This document shows, piece by piece, positions 8,762 through 18,784 of a stretch of DNA of 64,000 nt. Origin of the DNA: Microcoleus sp. FACHB-831 (GTDB lineage: Bacteria > Cyanobacteriota > Cyanobacteriia > Cyanobacteriales > FACHB-T130); assembly GCF_014695585.1 (NCBI RefSeq), contig NZ_JACJON010000009.1, positions 62,001 through 126,000 on the forward strand. The letters are read 5' to 3'. The notes under the pieces were generated by a model that was not told the origin of the DNA, did not search any database, and saw nothing but the letters and a program-made list of their open reading frames with translations. The stretch's first letter is position 1; each line of letters starts with the position of its first letter. The position numbers were made by a program, and so were the translations under genes.

Positions 8762-11455
8762 ATGGAATCATTTGGCCGTATTGTGCCCCCTACATTGCCT
8801 AGCAGCTCCTACCTCGACCTGTTTCCTTTTGAACTGGATGATTTCCAATCCAGAGCGATCGCCGCTCTAGACGCGGGTCGCTCAGTTGTCGTGTGTGCCC
8901 CAACAGGATCGGGCAAAACCTTAATTGGCGAGTACGCCATTTACCGCGCCCTCAAGAGGGGGGGCAGGGTATTTTACACAACTCCCCTCAAAGCACTCTC
9001 TAACCAGAAATTTCGCGATTTTCGCGATCGCTTTGGAGTCAACCTAGTAGGCTTGCTCACTGGCGATAACTCGATCAACCGAGAAGCGCCAATTCTGGTA
9101 ATGACAACAGAAATCTTCCGCAATATGCTCTACGGTACGCCCATAGGCGAAGTTGGCACCTCCCTGGTTGGTGTCGAAGCCGTAGTCCTAGATGAGTGCC
9201 ACTATATGAATGACCGACAGCGTGGCACTGTTTGGGAAGAATCGATTATCTATTGTCCTGCTGACATTCAGCTATTAGCTCTTTCAGCAACAGTAGCCAA
9301 TAGCGACCAACTAACTGATTGGCTAAATCGGGTTCACGGTGCAACCGAGCTAATATACTCCGACTTTCGACCAGTCCCCCTAAACTTTCACTTCTGCAAC
9401 CCTAAAGGGCTGTTTCCGCTTCTCGATGACAACCAGAAAAAAATTAACCCGCGCCTAGTAGGGACAAAAAGGCGCAAGCAGGCAGAACAAGGCTCCCGCC
9501 AGCGAGAAGAAAGCCCTAGCTTGGGTTTCGTCGTTTCTGCACTGTGGGAACGAGATATGTTACCCGCAATTTATTTCATATTTAGCCGCCGGGGTTGCGA
9601 TAAAGCCGTCGAGGAAATGGGAGACCTCATCCTCGTGAATCGCGGGGAACGCGAGGTACTTAAGCAGCGAATTGAAGAATTTTTGGCCAAAAATCCGGAT
9701 GCTGGTTCACCAGGAAGAGTTCAAGCTCTCTTGCGGGGAATTGCTTCTCACCACGCGGGAATTTTACCAGCCTGGAAGGGGTTGGTGGAAGAATTGTTCC
9801 AAATGGGTTTGGTTAAGGTCGTGTTTGCTACGGAAACGCTGGCAGCGGGAATTAATATGCCTGCGCGAACAACAGTAATTTCCAGCCTTTCCAAGCGCAC
9901 CGACGACGGACACCGACTGCTCAAGGCAAGCGAATTCTTGCAAATGGCGGGTAGGGCAGGCCGTCGTGGGATGGATACTGTCGGCCATGTAGTGACATTG
10001 CAGACGCCGTTTGAAGGTGCGAAAGAAGCGGCATATTTGGCGACATCCCAGGCTGACCCCTTGGTGAGTCAGTTTACCCCTAGCTACGGCATGGTGCTGA
10101 ATTTGCTGCAAACGCATACTTTGGAAGAAGCAAGGGATTTGATTGAGAGGAGCTTTGCCCAGTATTTAGCGACACTGTATCTGAAACCGCAAGAACAAGC
10201 GATCGCCGATCTAACGGCTGAAGTAGAGCAAATCGAAGCTGATTTAGCAGTTATAGACCCCAAGCAAGTGGCAAGTTATGAAAAACTCTTGGGGAGGCTT
10301 AAAGAAGAGCGGCGATTATTAAAAATGCTGGTTGATGACGCCGAAGAAGTAAGAACCTCAGAAACTGCCAAGGCGCTAAATCTTGCTTCACCGGGAACCG
10401 TCCTACACTTGAAGGGCAAGCACGTACCTGTTTCGTCGCCGCTACCAGCCGTATTAATAGGAAAAGTACCCGGTCGCGGTCAAGCTCCCTATTTGATTTG
10501 CTTGGCACAGGATAATCGGTGGTACGTGGTGACAACAGTGGATGTGGTGGGGTGTTCTTTGGAGGACAGACTGCCCGTTCCCACCAAGGCTTTACCTATT
10601 CCTCCAGACGAGCTTAACCTGACTAAAGTAGGCGATCGCAAGCGAGGCGACCCATCTACCGCCGAATTTGCTGCAAGTATTCCTGCATCATACTCGCCCG
10701 TAACTGAAGAACCAGAGGTGATGGAGCAATTTCAGCACGTTGAGGCGGTGAAAGCGCTTTTGGATACACATCCAATGCGACAGTGGGGCAATCCCACCAC
10801 TCTGCTCAAGCGCAATGCCAAGCGCTTGACCTTGTGCCAAGAAATAGCAGAACGCAAAGCCGAACTGCGCGAAATTTGGGCGCATCACTGGCAAGAATTT
10901 CTCGACCTTATTGAAATTTTGCAACGCATGGGGGCTTTGGATGGATTAAAGCCCACCCGACTGGGAGAAGCCGCTGCGGCAATTCGGGGCGACAATGAGT
11001 TGTGGCTGGGGATGGCGCTGATGTCGGGGGAACTAGATGATTTAGACCCCCATCACTTAGGAGCTGCGTGTGCCGCTTTGCTGACAGAGACGCCCCGCCC
11101 CGACAGCTGGACGCGCTATGAGTTATCGCCTCGCGTGTACGAGGGTTTGGGTGGGTTGCGCCCTCTACGTCGCAGTTTGTTCCAGATGCAGCGTCGATAT
11201 CGGGTTGCGCTGCCAGTATGGTCTGAGGCAAGCTTGGTTAGTTTAGTAGAGCAGTGGGCATTGGGTGTGGAATGGCCGGAATTATGCCGTAACACGAGTT
11301 TAGATGAGGGGGATGTAGTGCGGATTTTGCGCCGCACGGTGGATTTCTTATCTCAAATTCCCCACGTACCCGGAATATCAGAGGTGTTGCGTCGCAATGC
11401 TATTCGGGCGATTCAGCTAATCGATCGCTTCCCAGTTAATGAGGTTGTTGCTTAA
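8762..11455 (+). CDS. Ski2/Mtr4-like DExH-box RNA helicase
   Basis: ATP-dependent helicase of superfamily 2, Ski2-like branch; cyanobacterial and plastid relatives (ISE2 type) act in RNA metabolism. Of 897 residues, the first 450 form the two RecA domains: Walker A APTGSGKT (46-53), motif II DECH, motif III LSATV, then ETLAAGINMPA and the QMAGRAGRRG motif VI. The C-terminal third (about 720-890) matches the DSHCT helical domain of Ski2/Mtr4 proteins; the part between includes a beta-barrel-like insert. ATG start, single gene, ending at a strong hairpin. DNA substrates cannot be excluded from sequence. Confidence 0.92.
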   Translation: MESFGRIVPPTLPSSSYLDLFPFELDDFQSRAIAALDAGRSVVVCAPTGSGKTLIGEYAIYRALKRGGRVFYTTPLKALSNQKFRDFRDRFGVNLVGLLTGDNSINREAPILVMTTEIFRNMLYGTPIGEVGTSLVGVEAVVLDECHYMNDRQRGTVWEESIIYCPADIQLLALSATVANSDQLTDWLNRVHGATELIYSDFRPVPLNFHFCNPKGLFPLLDDNQKKINPRLVGTKRRKQAEQGSRQREESPSLGFVVSALWERDMLPAIYFIFSRRGCDKAVEEMGDLILVNRGEREVLKQRIEEFLAKNPDAGSPGRVQALLRGIASHHAGILPAWKGLVEELFQMGLVKVVFATETLAAGINMPARTTVISSLSKRTDDGHRLLKASEFLQMAGRAGRRGMDTVGHVVTLQTPFEGAKEAAYLATSQADPLVSQFTPSYGMVLNLLQTHTLEEARDLIERSFAQYLATLYLKPQEQAIADLTAEVEQIEADLAVIDPKQVASYEKLLGRLKEERRLLKMLVDDAEEVRTSETAKALNLASPGTVLHLKGKHVPVSSPLPAVLIGKVPGRGQAPYLICLAQDNRWYVVTTVDVVGCSLEDRLPVPTKALPIPPDELNLTKVGDRKRGDPSTAEFAASIPASYSPVTEEPEVMEQFQHVEAVKALLDTHPMRQWGNPTTLLKRNAKRLTLCQEIAERKAELREIWAHHWQEFLDLIEILQRMGALDGLKPTRLGEAAAAIRGDNELWLGMALMSGELDDLDPHHLGAACAALLTETPRPDSWTRYELSPRVYEGLGGLRPLRRSLFQMQRRYRVALPVWSEASLVSLVEQWALGVEWPELCRNTSLDEGDVVRILRRTVDFLSQIPHVPGISEVLRRNAIRAIQLIDRFPVNEVVA

Positions 11456-11484
11456 AAATTCAGGGACTTGGATTAATTAAGAAT

Positions 11485-11529
11485 AAAGAATTATAGATGA
11501 TAAAAATATTTTTTCATTTATAATTCTTT
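11485..11529 (+). terminator. 16-bp hairpin terminator after helicase gene
   Basis: AAAGAATTATAGATGA pairs with TCATTTATAATTCTTT (16 positions, one G-U wobble) across a 13-nt AT-rich loop, followed by GTTTTTACT. It starts 30 bp after the helicase stop. Confidence 0.75.
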
Positions 11530-11835
11530 GTTTTTACTATTTAATAGTTGCAGCACACATTAACAGTCTTAAAGACTTAGGGTAAAAGAAGGTAGCTCTG
11601 CTTATAAAGCAATAGGGTTTATTTAGGGCTAAAAATCAAAAATTGTGTAGGTTAGGTTGAGGAATAAAATTCAACTATCGTAAGTATTATTTGGGCTTTA
11701 TTACCGATAAGAGCAACACACAATTATTTTTAGGTGAAATTTATTAATTTATAATCTATAAATTAATAAATTTGTTATTTTTAGAAATTAGTTAATTTAT
11801 AGTTAAAAAGAGCTGGTTTTGTTTAGGAGCGATCT
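11530..11835. other. AT-rich intergenic region upstream of the GHL10-type gene
   Basis: About 300 bp of AT-rich sequence with no credible ORF or RNA gene. A direct and partly inverted run of AATTTATTAATTTATAATC-like sequence lies near 11740-11775. The only clear element is TAGGAG at 11824-11829, the ribosome site of the next gene. A promoter must lie here, but I cannot pick it with confidence. Confidence 0.5.
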
Positions 11836-14820
11836 GTGTTTCAAAGGCGCGTGCAAAACGCAAAAGAAAGAATTTTTTCTGTTATTATAAGTGGTTCATT
11901 TTTAGTTTTGCCTTCTTCAGCCAATGCACAAATGTCCCAATTGGGGGTTGTAAGAAGTGGGGAGAATCAGGGGCAATGGTCAGGGATTACGGCACGCTTG
12001 CGGGCTAGCGGTGTCGCTTATTGTGTAGTTGATTTGCAACAACTGAAGTCAGCAGCTAATTTGGCAGGGACGCAAGTTTTGTTTTTGCCCAATGTGGAGA
12101 CGCTGACTGACGTTGAGGTAGGAACGTTACAAGATTGGATGGACAAAGGGGGGCGGACGATAGTTAGCGGTCCGACAGGAACTCTATCAAGTCCTAACGT
12201 AAGATCTGCTTTGCGATCGCTCTTTGGGGCATACTGGGGGTTTGCGATCGCAACTCCAACAAACCTGCAACCTAACACAGAGAAGACTATTGAATGGGTA
12301 AAAGCAGACGGGCTTGCTGGCTCGGGGATCGGGGGCGCGGTTATTCCCACCGCATTGACCAGTCAAACAGCGGCTTTCTGGAAGTCCGACAACAACAATA
12401 GTAATGCCCCAGCTGTGGTGGCGACCGATAAAACCGTATTTTTTGGGTGGCGCTGGGGCATTGATACAGGTTTGTCCGCAGAGGTTGATAGCGGATGGCT
12501 GAAGGCGGCGTTGGGTCGCTACGGGCAGGAGAGATTAATCTCAAGCGTACCCCCAACGGGGCCAGAACAGCCTTGCCGCGCTTCTGCTGCTGTTTCTACC
12601 CGGCAGGCAGAGGCGGCTAAACCTACTACGGTTGGAGCGAATAGGGCGCTATCGTCTCGTGCCATCTCAACCGCGCCTGCGACTACTAGAAGCAGCGCGG
12701 GAGCGAATCAATCTCCAAAAAATCAAGCTATACGTCCGGGTTGGCTAGAATTGCCCAACGCGATCGCGATGGATAAGTTGAAAACTCCAGGCGTACCGAT
12801 CGTACAGGCAAGCGATCGCGCCTCAACCAGCATTGCGGCTCCGTTGACTGTCGAAAATACTAGACAAGGGGAGCAGAGGGTAATTTCTCAGGCTCCAGTT
12901 CCCATTCAAAGCAGCCGCGCTGTTCAATTAGCAGCTCAACAGGTGACACCAACTGAGGTAGAAACCCTGAGATCTACCATCCCGCCTATAACGACTCTTG
13001 CACAGAGGAGTTTAGTACAGTCTGTACCCGCGATGCGTCAGGATCTGGAAAATCTCATAGGTAGAGTCGAGAGTGCCTTTATTACCGCCAGCGCCCAAAC
13101 CAGCACTGAAGAAAAAGGTTTAAGGAACTGGCAAACTTCATCAGCCAGTCCGCAATCGTCAGTTATTAGCAAGGTTCCGGCAACTGAAGCGGCTAGAGCT
13201 GGTTTGCAGAAGTTTATCGACTTAGTTGCAGTACAGAATTATAGTGGGGCGCGAGAGCAGTGGACGCAGTTGCGGCGATCGCTATTGCAACAGTATCCCA
13301 CCAACCGCAAAATTGCCCAGCCGGAGATTCGGGCTATGTGGTTAGACAGAGGCACCATTGTTAGTGCTGGATCGCCAAAAGCTTTGGCACGAATTTTCGA
13401 TTCTATGGCAGCAGCCGGGATTAATACAGTCTTTTTTGAAACCGTTAACGCTGGCTATCCCATTTACCCCAGTCGCATCGCACCAAAGCAGAATCCTATG
13501 GTTCGGGGGTGGGACCCTATGGAGGCGGCTGTCAAGTTAGCCCACGAGCGAGGCATGGAATTGCACGCTTGGGTTTGGGTATTTGCCGCAGGCAACCGCG
13601 TACATAATCGTTTGCTCAACCTGCCAGATAATTATCCAGGGCCATTAGTGGAGGCCCATCCAGACTGGGCGGCTTCTGATAAACAGGGGCGCATATTCGA
13701 TCCGCGTTCGGGGAAAGTGTTTTTAGACCCAGCTAATCCAGAGGTGCGACGCTATCTTTTGGATCTGATAGGGGAAATTGCCCTTAGGTATAAGGTCGAT
13801 GGCGTCCAGTTGGATTATATTCGCTATCCTTTTCAAGAACCTAGCCTGAACCAGACTTACGGCTACGGGAAGGCGGCTCGTCAACAGTTTAAGCAATTGA
13901 CAGGGAGAGATCCGATCGCCATTACTGCATCGCAAGCCGACCTGTGGGATAGTTGGACGCAATTTCGCATTTCTCAAATTGATTCTTTTGTCACTGAGGT
14001 ATCTCAACGCCTGCGTAGCCAACGCTCCGACATTATTTTATCTGCGGCTGTGTTTCCCATGCCCAAACAAGAGCGCTTGTCAAAACTGCAACAAAATTGG
14101 GAAACCTGGGCGCTACGCGGCGATATAGATATGTTAGTGCCGATGACTTATGTCTTGGAGGCAAATCAATTGCAGCATATGGCGAGGCCACTTTTTAATG
14201 AATCGGCGCTAGCTGCAACTTTGATCTTGCCGTCTGTGAGGCTTTTGAATTTGCCAGATGTTGTGGCGTTCGATCAAATTCAGTTGTTGAGAGATTTGCC
14301 AGCAGGCGGTTACGCTTTGTTTGCTTATGAGAATTTCAACGGAAATCTGCAAGGGATTTTCAATCGCACTCAGGGCAAACCGGAAAAAGGTTCTACTTTT
14401 GCAGATTTATGTCCTACGAGTTCTGATAGTCAAGATGTTTGTCTGACAACAGAGGCGATTCCTTATCGGCAGCCTTTCCAGGCGGCGGCTAGCCGTTATG
14501 CAGTTTTACAAGCTGAATGGAGTTATTTAAAGACTAATAACCAAATTTGGATAAAAGAGCCTGCACTGTCGCAATGGGGGAAAGAAGCACTAGAACTATC
14601 AGAGGCGCTAAATCAACTAGCGAGGGAGCCTTCGAGGGAGAAGTTTGCATATGCTACAGCAGCTATGCGGTCTTTCCGGTCTGAATTCCGCAAATGGATG
14701 CAGTTGCAAGCAATACAACAGCCATATCAGGTGCAGATGTGGGAAAACCGTTTAGCGACAGTAGAAAGGTTGTTGAAATATGGAGAGCGATCGCGGTTGA
14801 CTAGGGGGGTAAAAAAGTAA
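11836..14820 (+). CDS. secreted family-10-like glycosyl hydrolase (GHL10/DUF187)
   Basis: Exported protein of 994 residues with a glycoside-hydrolase-like TIM barrel; proven activities in this family are few and polysaccharide cleavage is inferred. The GTG start is supported by TAGGAG 6 bp upstream. A signal peptide covers 1-31 (ANA-Q cleavage). Residues 36-230 form an alpha/beta domain (LGVVRSGENQGQW, LPNVETLTD). A Ser/Thr/Ala-rich linker (about 245-495) follows. The GHL10 domain starts at EIRAMWLDRG and includes GINTVFFETVNAGYPIYPS, ELHAWVWVF and VDGVQLDYIRYPF, the last holding the likely catalytic acids. It converges with the glycosyl-phosphate transferase gene; its target may be a cell-surface polymer. 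Confidence 0.88.
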   Translation: MFQRRVQNAKERIFSVIISGSFLVLPSSANAQMSQLGVVRSGENQGQWSGITARLRASGVAYCVVDLQQLKSAANLAGTQVLFLPNVETLTDVEVGTLQDWMDKGGRTIVSGPTGTLSSPNVRSALRSLFGAYWGFAIATPTNLQPNTEKTIEWVKADGLAGSGIGGAVIPTALTSQTAAFWKSDNNNSNAPAVVATDKTVFFGWRWGIDTGLSAEVDSGWLKAALGRYGQERLISSVPPTGPEQPCRASAAVSTRQAEAAKPTTVGANRALSSRAISTAPATTRSSAGANQSPKNQAIRPGWLELPNAIAMDKLKTPGVPIVQASDRASTSIAAPLTVENTRQGEQRVISQAPVPIQSSRAVQLAAQQVTPTEVETLRSTIPPITTLAQRSLVQSVPAMRQDLENLIGRVESAFITASAQTSTEEKGLRNWQTSSASPQSSVISKVPATEAARAGLQKFIDLVAVQNYSGAREQWTQLRRSLLQQYPTNRKIAQPEIRAMWLDRGTIVSAGSPKALARIFDSMAAAGINTVFFETVNAGYPIYPSRIAPKQNPMVRGWDPMEAAVKLAHERGMELHAWVWVFAAGNRVHNRLLNLPDNYPGPLVEAHPDWAASDKQGRIFDPRSGKVFLDPANPEVRRYLLDLIGEIALRYKVDGVQLDYIRYPFQEPSLNQTYGYGKAARQQFKQLTGRDPIAITASQADLWDSWTQFRISQIDSFVTEVSQRLRSQRSDIILSAAVFPMPKQERLSKLQQNWETWALRGDIDMLVPMTYVLEANQLQHMARPLFNESALAATLILPSVRLLNLPDVVAFDQIQLLRDLPAGGYALFAYENFNGNLQGIFNRTQGKPEKGSTFADLCPTSSDSQDVCLTTEAIPYRQPFQAAASRYAVLQAEWSYLKTNNQIWIKEPALSQWGKEALELSEALNQLAREPSREKFAYATAAMRSFRSEFRKWMQLQAIQQPYQVQMWENRLATVERLLKYGERSRLTRGVKK

Positions 14821-14856
14821 AAAGGCTAGTCTGAAAAATTCTTACAAGGCCTTTTT
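14819..14856. terminator. bidirectional hairpin between convergent genes
   Basis: AAAAAGGC (14819-14826) pairs with GCCTTTTT (14849-14856), giving a U tract on both strands. It overlaps the last codons of the minus-strand transferase gene and the stop of the plus-strand hydrolase gene. Confidence 0.65.
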
Positions 14857-15888
14857 ACTCTCACACCGGGAGGTACGCCAAACTTGCCAACTGGTGTAAC
14901 CCAGCAGCAAGGTCGTACCCAAGGCAAAAGCCACACCCCTGGGCAACCCAGCAAAAGCAAGGGCTAAACTCCCCACCCACAAAGTCAGAGTGTAGATAAA
15001 CAAAACTGTTAATCTGTGCGACAGACCTGCTTGCAGCAACCTGTGATGCAAATGGCGTTTATCCGCTGTAAAAGGCGACTTACCGTGTCGCAGCCGCGCC
15101 AAAATAACCACTGACATATCCACAATCGGCACAGCCAAAATCAGGTAAGGTACTGTACTCTTTACTAGGCCGATCGCTGCGACACCAGCAAGGGTAAACC
15201 CGATAAAATATGCGCCCCCATCGCCCATAAAAATTTGAGCGGGGTTAAAGTTGTAGCGCAGAAATCCCAGAGAGCCACCCGCAAGAGCCGCTGCAATTAG
15301 AGCCGCTGCGGGTTGGTGCATGAACAAGCTAACAATCAACATAACTACGGCGGCGATGCCAGAAACGCCAGCTGCCAGACCGTCTAGACCATCAATCCAG
15401 TTGATGGCATTTGCCATACCCACCAGCCAAATAATCGTTATTGGCCAGCCGATGGAGTCTGGCAAAGTTACAAGTCCAATTCCGGGAATGGTAAGGAACT
15501 CAATTTGCACGCCACTATGCCACGCCCAACTAGCAACGATCGCTTGCATCAGCAGCCGGACAAAAGGCGACAGATTGAATAAGTCGTCTGCAAGGCCGAT
15601 CAAAAAGAATCCCAGCCCACCTAACGTGACCGCCCAAATCTCTGACTCTTTCTCTGGCGGCAGAACGCCAAAACCTCCCGCATTCCAAACAATCACTAGA
15701 GCAATTATGGTGCCTGCAAAGATAGAGACACCTCCCAGCCGTACCATCGGGCGATCGTGGACTTTTCGTTCGTTAGGCTTATCGACACGTCCGCTTTTAA
15801 GACCAATTTTTTTAACAACTGGTGTTGTCCAGAGGACAACAAAGCCGGAGATGAGAAAGGCAAGCAAATGGTATAGCTGGGGAGGCAT
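14842..15888 (-). CDS. MraY/WecA-family glycosyl-1-phosphate transferase
   Basis: Integral membrane enzyme that moves a sugar-1-phosphate from a UDP-sugar to undecaprenyl phosphate, the first step of lipid-linked polysaccharide synthesis. It has 348 residues with about ten hydrophobic segments. Catalytic motifs are visible: D101-D102 in GLADDLF, N163/D166/D169 in NWIDGLDG, D223 in MGDGGAYFIG, and the C-terminal HLHHRL motif. That HxHH-type motif points to the WecA/TagO group rather than peptidoglycan MraY. ATG start. The neighbouring GHL10-type glycosidase also suggests surface-polymer metabolism. The precise sugar is unknown. Confidence 0.9.
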   Translation of the reverse strand: MPPQLYHLLAFLISGFVVLWTTPVVKKIGLKSGRVDKPNERKVHDRPMVRLGGVSIFAGTIIALVIVWNAGGFGVLPPEKESEIWAVTLGGLGFFLIGLADDLFNLSPFVRLLMQAIVASWAWHSGVQIEFLTIPGIGLVTLPDSIGWPITIIWLVGMANAINWIDGLDGLAAGVSGIAAVVMLIVSLFMHQPAAALIAAALAGGSLGFLRYNFNPAQIFMGDGGAYFIGFTLAGVAAIGLVKSTVPYLILAVPIVDMSVVILARLRHGKSPFTADKRHLHHRLLQAGLSHRLTVLFIYTLTLWVGSLALAFAGLPRGVAFALGTTLLLGYTSWQVWRTSRCESKKAL

Positions 15889-16269
15889 TGCAAATTAGGT
15901 AGAATCGTAGACAGTGATAGGTGTCAGCCAGAGTCTACTACAATTTCAATCCCTGAGCCGGGATTTTGACTTTTACTCTCAAATTACAATTTAAATCCCT
16001 GATGGATATTCCTACAGCCTAACCGGGCGGGGGTCGCTACAATACCCCATTACCCTCACTTTGTTGTATTGAACGCTGTAACAAAGCAGCATATGAAAAC
16101 CGCCTTAACTTAAATCACTTCACATCTTGCACTAATCCCTGAGAATGGACTAACGGAAGTTTTGTTTGTCTAGCTGCGGTTTCAATCGCCAGGTCTAAGA
16201 TGTGGGGTCAAGTTTCATAGGTCTTGCAGAGGTGGTATGTATAGTATTTCCTCAGCGGACAAATGACGA
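15889..16269. other. intergenic region, no gene seen
   Basis: 381 bp between the transferase start and the cheA stop. I see no ORF with coding character and no RNA gene. It should contain the promoter of the transferase gene (near 15890-15960) and the end of the chemosensory transcript. Confidence 0.5.
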
Positions 16270-18705
16270 TTAAATAAGTCTTCTCAACGTTTCTAACAAC
16301 ACCTCTTGGCTAAAAGTGCCTTTGGTGATGTAAGCATTAGCGCCAGCTTCAGCCCCCCTGCGTTTATCTTCATCGCTGGCTAGAGATGTGACCAAAATTA
16401 TGGGTAATTCGTTATATTCCTTATGCTGACGAATCCTTGCTGCAAAACCCAATCCATCTAGATTGGGCATTTGCACATCTGAAATCACCGCATCAAAGGA
16501 ACGGGTTCTTAGTTTGTTGTAGCCGTCCAAACCGTCTACTGCTGTTACTACTTCATAACCCGCACCTTCTAGAATGCGCTTTTCTTGAGTGCGAATGGCG
16601 ATTGAGTCTTCGGCTAATAAAATAACTGGTTTGCTGTTAACTAATTGCAAGGATGTAGCGTCAGATTGCCTGACCGCTATTGCCGAAAAGGATGCGGCTT
16701 GTTTCTGCACCGATTTAATCAAATCAGGGGGGTTTAAGATCGTGCAGACTTCACCTGTGCCGAGTATGGTTGCACCAGCAACATTACGAACCCGCTTCAA
16801 TAATTTACTCTGGGGTTTAATTACTACATTTTGTTCGTCTAAGAGGGCATCGACAAAGATGCCAAGCCGCTGTTCGCCCAGCATTAGAATAATGCAGGGT
16901 TGGGCGTAATCCTCTGCTAATTTTTGGATGATTGAGTCTTGGGGCGATAATTCCAGGAGGTCGGCTAGTCGAGCGACTGATACTGGCTGACCGTCCAGAT
17001 TTATTGTTTCCCGACCTTCAATAGCAAAAATGTCTTGCTTGGGCACTAGGCGAGTAGTTTGCACGTACTCGACTGGCAAGGCGTAGGAGTTACCTGCCAC
17101 TTCTACAATCAGTACGTGCGTTGTTGCCAGGGTCGTGCTTAGGAAGATTCGGAAGGTACATCCCTGTCCTGGTATTGATTCAACGAGTATGTTTCCTTTG
17201 AGTCGCTCTACGTTTGTGCGAACAACGTCCAACCCGACGCCTCGACCCGAAACTTCGGTAACGAATCCCTGGGTTGAGAAGCCTGGGACAAATATGAGCG
17301 AGTGAATTTGCGCTAGTGTCATTGTGGAGAGTTGTTCTTCCCGGCAAATTCCGCGCTTAATTGCTGTCTGTTTAATCTTCTCAAGGTCCAATCCTCGCCC
17401 GTCATCGGCAACTTCTATTAAAATGCTGTTGCCATTTTGGGCGGCTTTAATCGAGATGGTGGCTTGAGGGGGCTTGCCTTGTTGTTGGCGTTCTGCGGGT
17501 GTCTCGATGCCATGATCTACGCAGTTGCGAAGGATATGCATCAAGGGGTCTTTCATTTCTTCGAGGATGCGCTTGTCGGCTGCGGTTTCTCCACCAGCGA
17601 TCGCCAGTTCAACTTGTTTGGCTTGGCTTTTGGCTAAATCGCGCACCATTCGGGGAAACAGCTGAAAAATAGTGGAAAGTGGTAGAAGCCTCAGCAATCT
17701 AATTCCATCGGATAGCTCCCCGGCGATCGCTTCTAGTCGTTGGCTATCTTCGTAAACTGCGCTTCTTAATTCGTTGAGACGAGCTTCTACTTTCGTGCGA
17801 CTTTCTTCTGTGCGATGCAAAAAATCTCCTAGCTGTCCTATGGCGATGCTGGACTGCAATGAGGAGCGAACTGAACTTTCCCTCCCAGGCGTTCCTATTG
17901 TTTGTACTTCATCAACAAGAAAACGATTGGCAAAGACATCTCTGTTCCACTCTTCCCACATTGCTAAGATTTCCTCAATCTCCGCCAGTCGATGAGCAAT
18001 GCGAATTTTGGTGACGGTAAGTTCACCTGCTTGAGTCATTAAGCCATCAAGATTGCGCGTTTCGACGCGAATCGTATCGATGCGGTATTCAGAAGATATT
18101 TTGCCATCAGGCACCGAGACAGGGGACGGCGAGTGTTTTATTTCAACGTTAAGCGCACTACTGATATTTTCAGTAAACTCGCTTTTCCTTTTTAAACCAT
18201 TAGTTAATTGAGAATTATTAAGAGAAAATTCAGTATTTATTGTGGCTTCTATAGGTGGAATTGTCTCTTCTATATACTCAATTGCTTCTTCTGTCGGCTC
18301 CTGAGTTGACAAGGCTGGTGGCGTCGGCTTGGCTCCCATCAAATGGGCAAGAACGTGAAATGTTTGCACTCCGGAGGCTTGGCCCCCTGTGGTTTCAGTT
18401 ACCAGTTTACCAATTGCATCTAATCCATAACAGATGCGATCGCATACTTCTGTTGTTACAGGCGTCTCCCCGCGTTTGATGGTTCCTAATATATGTTCTA
18501 TTTGATGGGTTAGAGTTTCCACATCCCGCACGCCCAGCATTCTGGCATCACCTTTAAGACTGTGGGCTTCGCGCAATAATTCTTCTAGATTAGTAATATC
18601 GTTCGGTTCTTTCTCTAAATTCAGCACGCCTTCTTCTAGTTTTTGTAAATGCTCTTCGCTTGAAGCTTTGAACAGATTCCGGAGTTCTTCATCTTCGATA
18701 AGCAT
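16270..18705 (-). CDS. cheA: CheA-type hybrid histidine kinase with C-terminal receiver
   Basis: Central kinase of a chemosensory array. Domains of the 811 residues: Hpt (about 3-110) with phosphorylation site H48 in HSLKGDARMLG; a linker; a dimerisation helix pair (about 210-330); a HATPase domain with the N box HILRNCVDHGIE and G box VADDGRGLD; a CheW-like domain (about 530-665); and a receiver domain (about 690-811) with D743 in ISDVQMP and K in YITKG. The fused receiver replaces or supplements a separate CheY and is typical of cyanobacterial PixL/PilL-like kinases. It is the last gene of the cheR-cheW-mcp-mcp-mcp-cheA cluster, 79 bp after the third receptor gene. Confidence 0.93.
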   Translation of the reverse strand: MLIEDEELRNLFKASSEEHLQKLEEGVLNLEKEPNDITNLEELLREAHSLKGDARMLGVRDVETLTHQIEHILGTIKRGETPVTTEVCDRICYGLDAIGKLVTETTGGQASGVQTFHVLAHLMGAKPTPPALSTQEPTEEAIEYIEETIPPIEATINTEFSLNNSQLTNGLKRKSEFTENISSALNVEIKHSPSPVSVPDGKISSEYRIDTIRVETRNLDGLMTQAGELTVTKIRIAHRLAEIEEILAMWEEWNRDVFANRFLVDEVQTIGTPGRESSVRSSLQSSIAIGQLGDFLHRTEESRTKVEARLNELRSAVYEDSQRLEAIAGELSDGIRLLRLLPLSTIFQLFPRMVRDLAKSQAKQVELAIAGGETAADKRILEEMKDPLMHILRNCVDHGIETPAERQQQGKPPQATISIKAAQNGNSILIEVADDGRGLDLEKIKQTAIKRGICREEQLSTMTLAQIHSLIFVPGFSTQGFVTEVSGRGVGLDVVRTNVERLKGNILVESIPGQGCTFRIFLSTTLATTHVLIVEVAGNSYALPVEYVQTTRLVPKQDIFAIEGRETINLDGQPVSVARLADLLELSPQDSIIQKLAEDYAQPCIILMLGEQRLGIFVDALLDEQNVVIKPQSKLLKRVRNVAGATILGTGEVCTILNPPDLIKSVQKQAASFSAIAVRQSDATSLQLVNSKPVILLAEDSIAIRTQEKRILEGAGYEVVTAVDGLDGYNKLRTRSFDAVISDVQMPNLDGLGFAARIRQHKEYNELPIILVTSLASDEDKRRGAEAGANAYITKGTFSQEVLLETLRRLI

Positions 18706-18784
18706 AATTTCTACTTATTATTTTCTAGTTATTACTTGGTGATTGGACATTCCAATAATTCAAAAATCTTAAACTAAAAAGTAT

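Noticed and set aside
15320..15898. 192-codon plus-strand ORF antisense to the glycosyl-phosphate transferase gene
   Set aside because: Shadow of a well-supported membrane enzyme with all catalytic motifs; the antisense product is Pro/Thr/Ile-rich with no domain.
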